Assembly (NCBI GenBank): GCA_041739035.1
Contig: JBGSOQ010000385.1
Location: 1 to 7,612, forward strand
Direction of reading: 5' to 3'
DNA: 7,612 nt
DNA from: XYD12-FULL-36-8 sp041739035
Lineage (GTDB): Bacteria > Bacteroidota > Ignavibacteria > Ignavibacteriales > Ignavibacteriaceae
The notes below the pieces were generated by a model that made no database searches, was not told the origin of the DNA, and was given only the letters and a program-made list of their open reading frames with translations. Within the stretch, counting starts at the first letter, position 1. Each line of letters opens with the position of its first letter. Shown piece after piece: positions 7,055 to 7,612 of the stretch. The position numbers and the translations under genes were made by a program.

Positions 7055-7612
7055 ATGAATTGTATAATATTTCATATAAGCATGATTTCATTACTGTTTC
7101 TTAGTTGTCAATCTCAGGAAAAGGGAATTGCAAAAGAAAAATTTGAGGAACAAGAATTAATATCAAGGAAAGTGATAGAACAGAATTTAGAAAATCGATT
7201 ATTAACGGAAAGACAGAACCCATTCATAATCAGGGAATTTGATACTTACTTAAATGGGAAATGGATTGGAAAGGCAATTTCTTACGGTTGTTATCGTAAA
7301 GGACAGGCCCCCGGAATAAAAGGACCAAGCGAGTCAGAAATTCTTGAGGACTTGGAAATAATTTTGAATCACTGGAATATGATAAGAGTTTATGGTTCCG
7401 ATGAGGATTCGGAAAGAATATTGGAAGTGATCAGAAAAAACAATTTACCAATTAAAGTTATCCTGGGAGTCTGGTTAGAAGATGAAAAAGACAATCCTGA
7501 GAGAAAAAATGAAAATATCAAGGAGGCATTGAAAGCAATAAAATTAGCTAACAAATACTCCCAAATTATTTCAGCAATAAATGTTGGTAATGAAACTCAG
7601 GTTTTCTGGTCA
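7055..7612 (+). CDS. N-terminal part of a second GH17 glucanase, exported lipoprotein (3' truncated by window)
   Basis: An open frame from ATG 7055 runs 186 codons to the right edge without a stop. It begins with a short lipoprotein signal (MNCIIFHISMISLLFLSC, lipidated Cys18), followed by a charged linker rich in Glu, Lys and Gln up to about residue 55. A GH17 barrel then starts: KAISYGCYRKGQAPG at 73-87, the SEILEDLEII helix at 94-103, MIRVYGS at 109-115, KVILGVWLEDE at 134-144, and AINVGNETQVFWS at 174-186, with E180 the expected acid/base. The nucleophile half lies outside the window. It shares the VW/AWL-[EG]-D and VGNE elements with the GH17 at 3245 but is clearly diverged and, unlike it, exported. 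No strong ribosome binding site precedes the ATG, so the exact start is less sure. It follows the GH16 gene by 38 bases and is probably in the same operon. Confidence 0.85.
   Translation, partial: MNCIIFHISMISLLFLSCQSQEKGIAKEKFEEQELISRKVIEQNLENRLLTERQNPFIIREFDTYLNGKWIGKAISYGCYRKGQAPGIKGPSESEILEDLEIILNHWNMIRVYGSDEDSERILEVIRKNNLPIKVILGVWLEDEKDNPERKNENIKEALKAIKLANKYSQIISAINVGNETQVFWS

Overview
The window is a dense, single-strand (all +) cluster of carbohydrate-active genes from an AT-rich bacterium. Lipoprotein-type signal peptides, a GH16/GH17/GH30 enzyme set and the low GC content point to the Bacteroidota / FCB superphylum. Most starts have clear Shine-Dalgarno sequences (AGGAG, AGGAAAG, GAGG, GGAGA), which true Bacteroidota usually lack. 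A sister lineage such as Ignavibacteriota is therefore my weak guess, not a firm call.

Layout: 1-45 is the last 14 codons of a gene whose C-terminus looks like the end of a GH16 glucanase. 141-1604 is a GPH-type (MFS_2) sugar:cation symporter. 1634-2686 is a periplasmic-binding-protein-like sugar-binding lipoprotein. 2741-3223 is a UspA-type universal stress protein. 3245-4144 is a GH17 enzyme without a signal peptide. 4167-5840 is a GH30 lipoprotein. 5856-7016 is a secreted, cysteine-rich GH16 enzyme of the type best known from fungi. 7055 to the right edge is the N-terminal part of a second, exported GH17 lipoprotein, which runs off the window. Gaps between complete genes are only 15-54 bases and no convincing terminator separates them, so they are probably one transcription unit.

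Functional reading: GH16 (endo-beta-1,3-glucanase), GH17 (beta-1,3-glucanase) and GH30 (glucosidase or beta-1,6-glucanase, acting on side branches) are the enzyme families known from bacterial laminarin-degradation loci. The inferred flow is that exported GH16, GH30 and GH17 enzymes cut a branched beta-1,3-glucan outside the cytoplasm, the MFS_2 symporter imports the products, and the signal-less GH17 finishes or remodels them inside. The binding lipoprotein and the Usp protein are the less expected members: no ABC transporter genes, SusC/SusD pair or transcriptional regulator are visible here.

I see no RNA genes, CRISPR arrays, insertion sequences or phage genes. Nothing in the window demands a wholly new system. 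The points most worth a second look are the fungal-like GH16, the orphan binding lipoprotein, and the Usp embedded between it and a cytoplasmic GH17.
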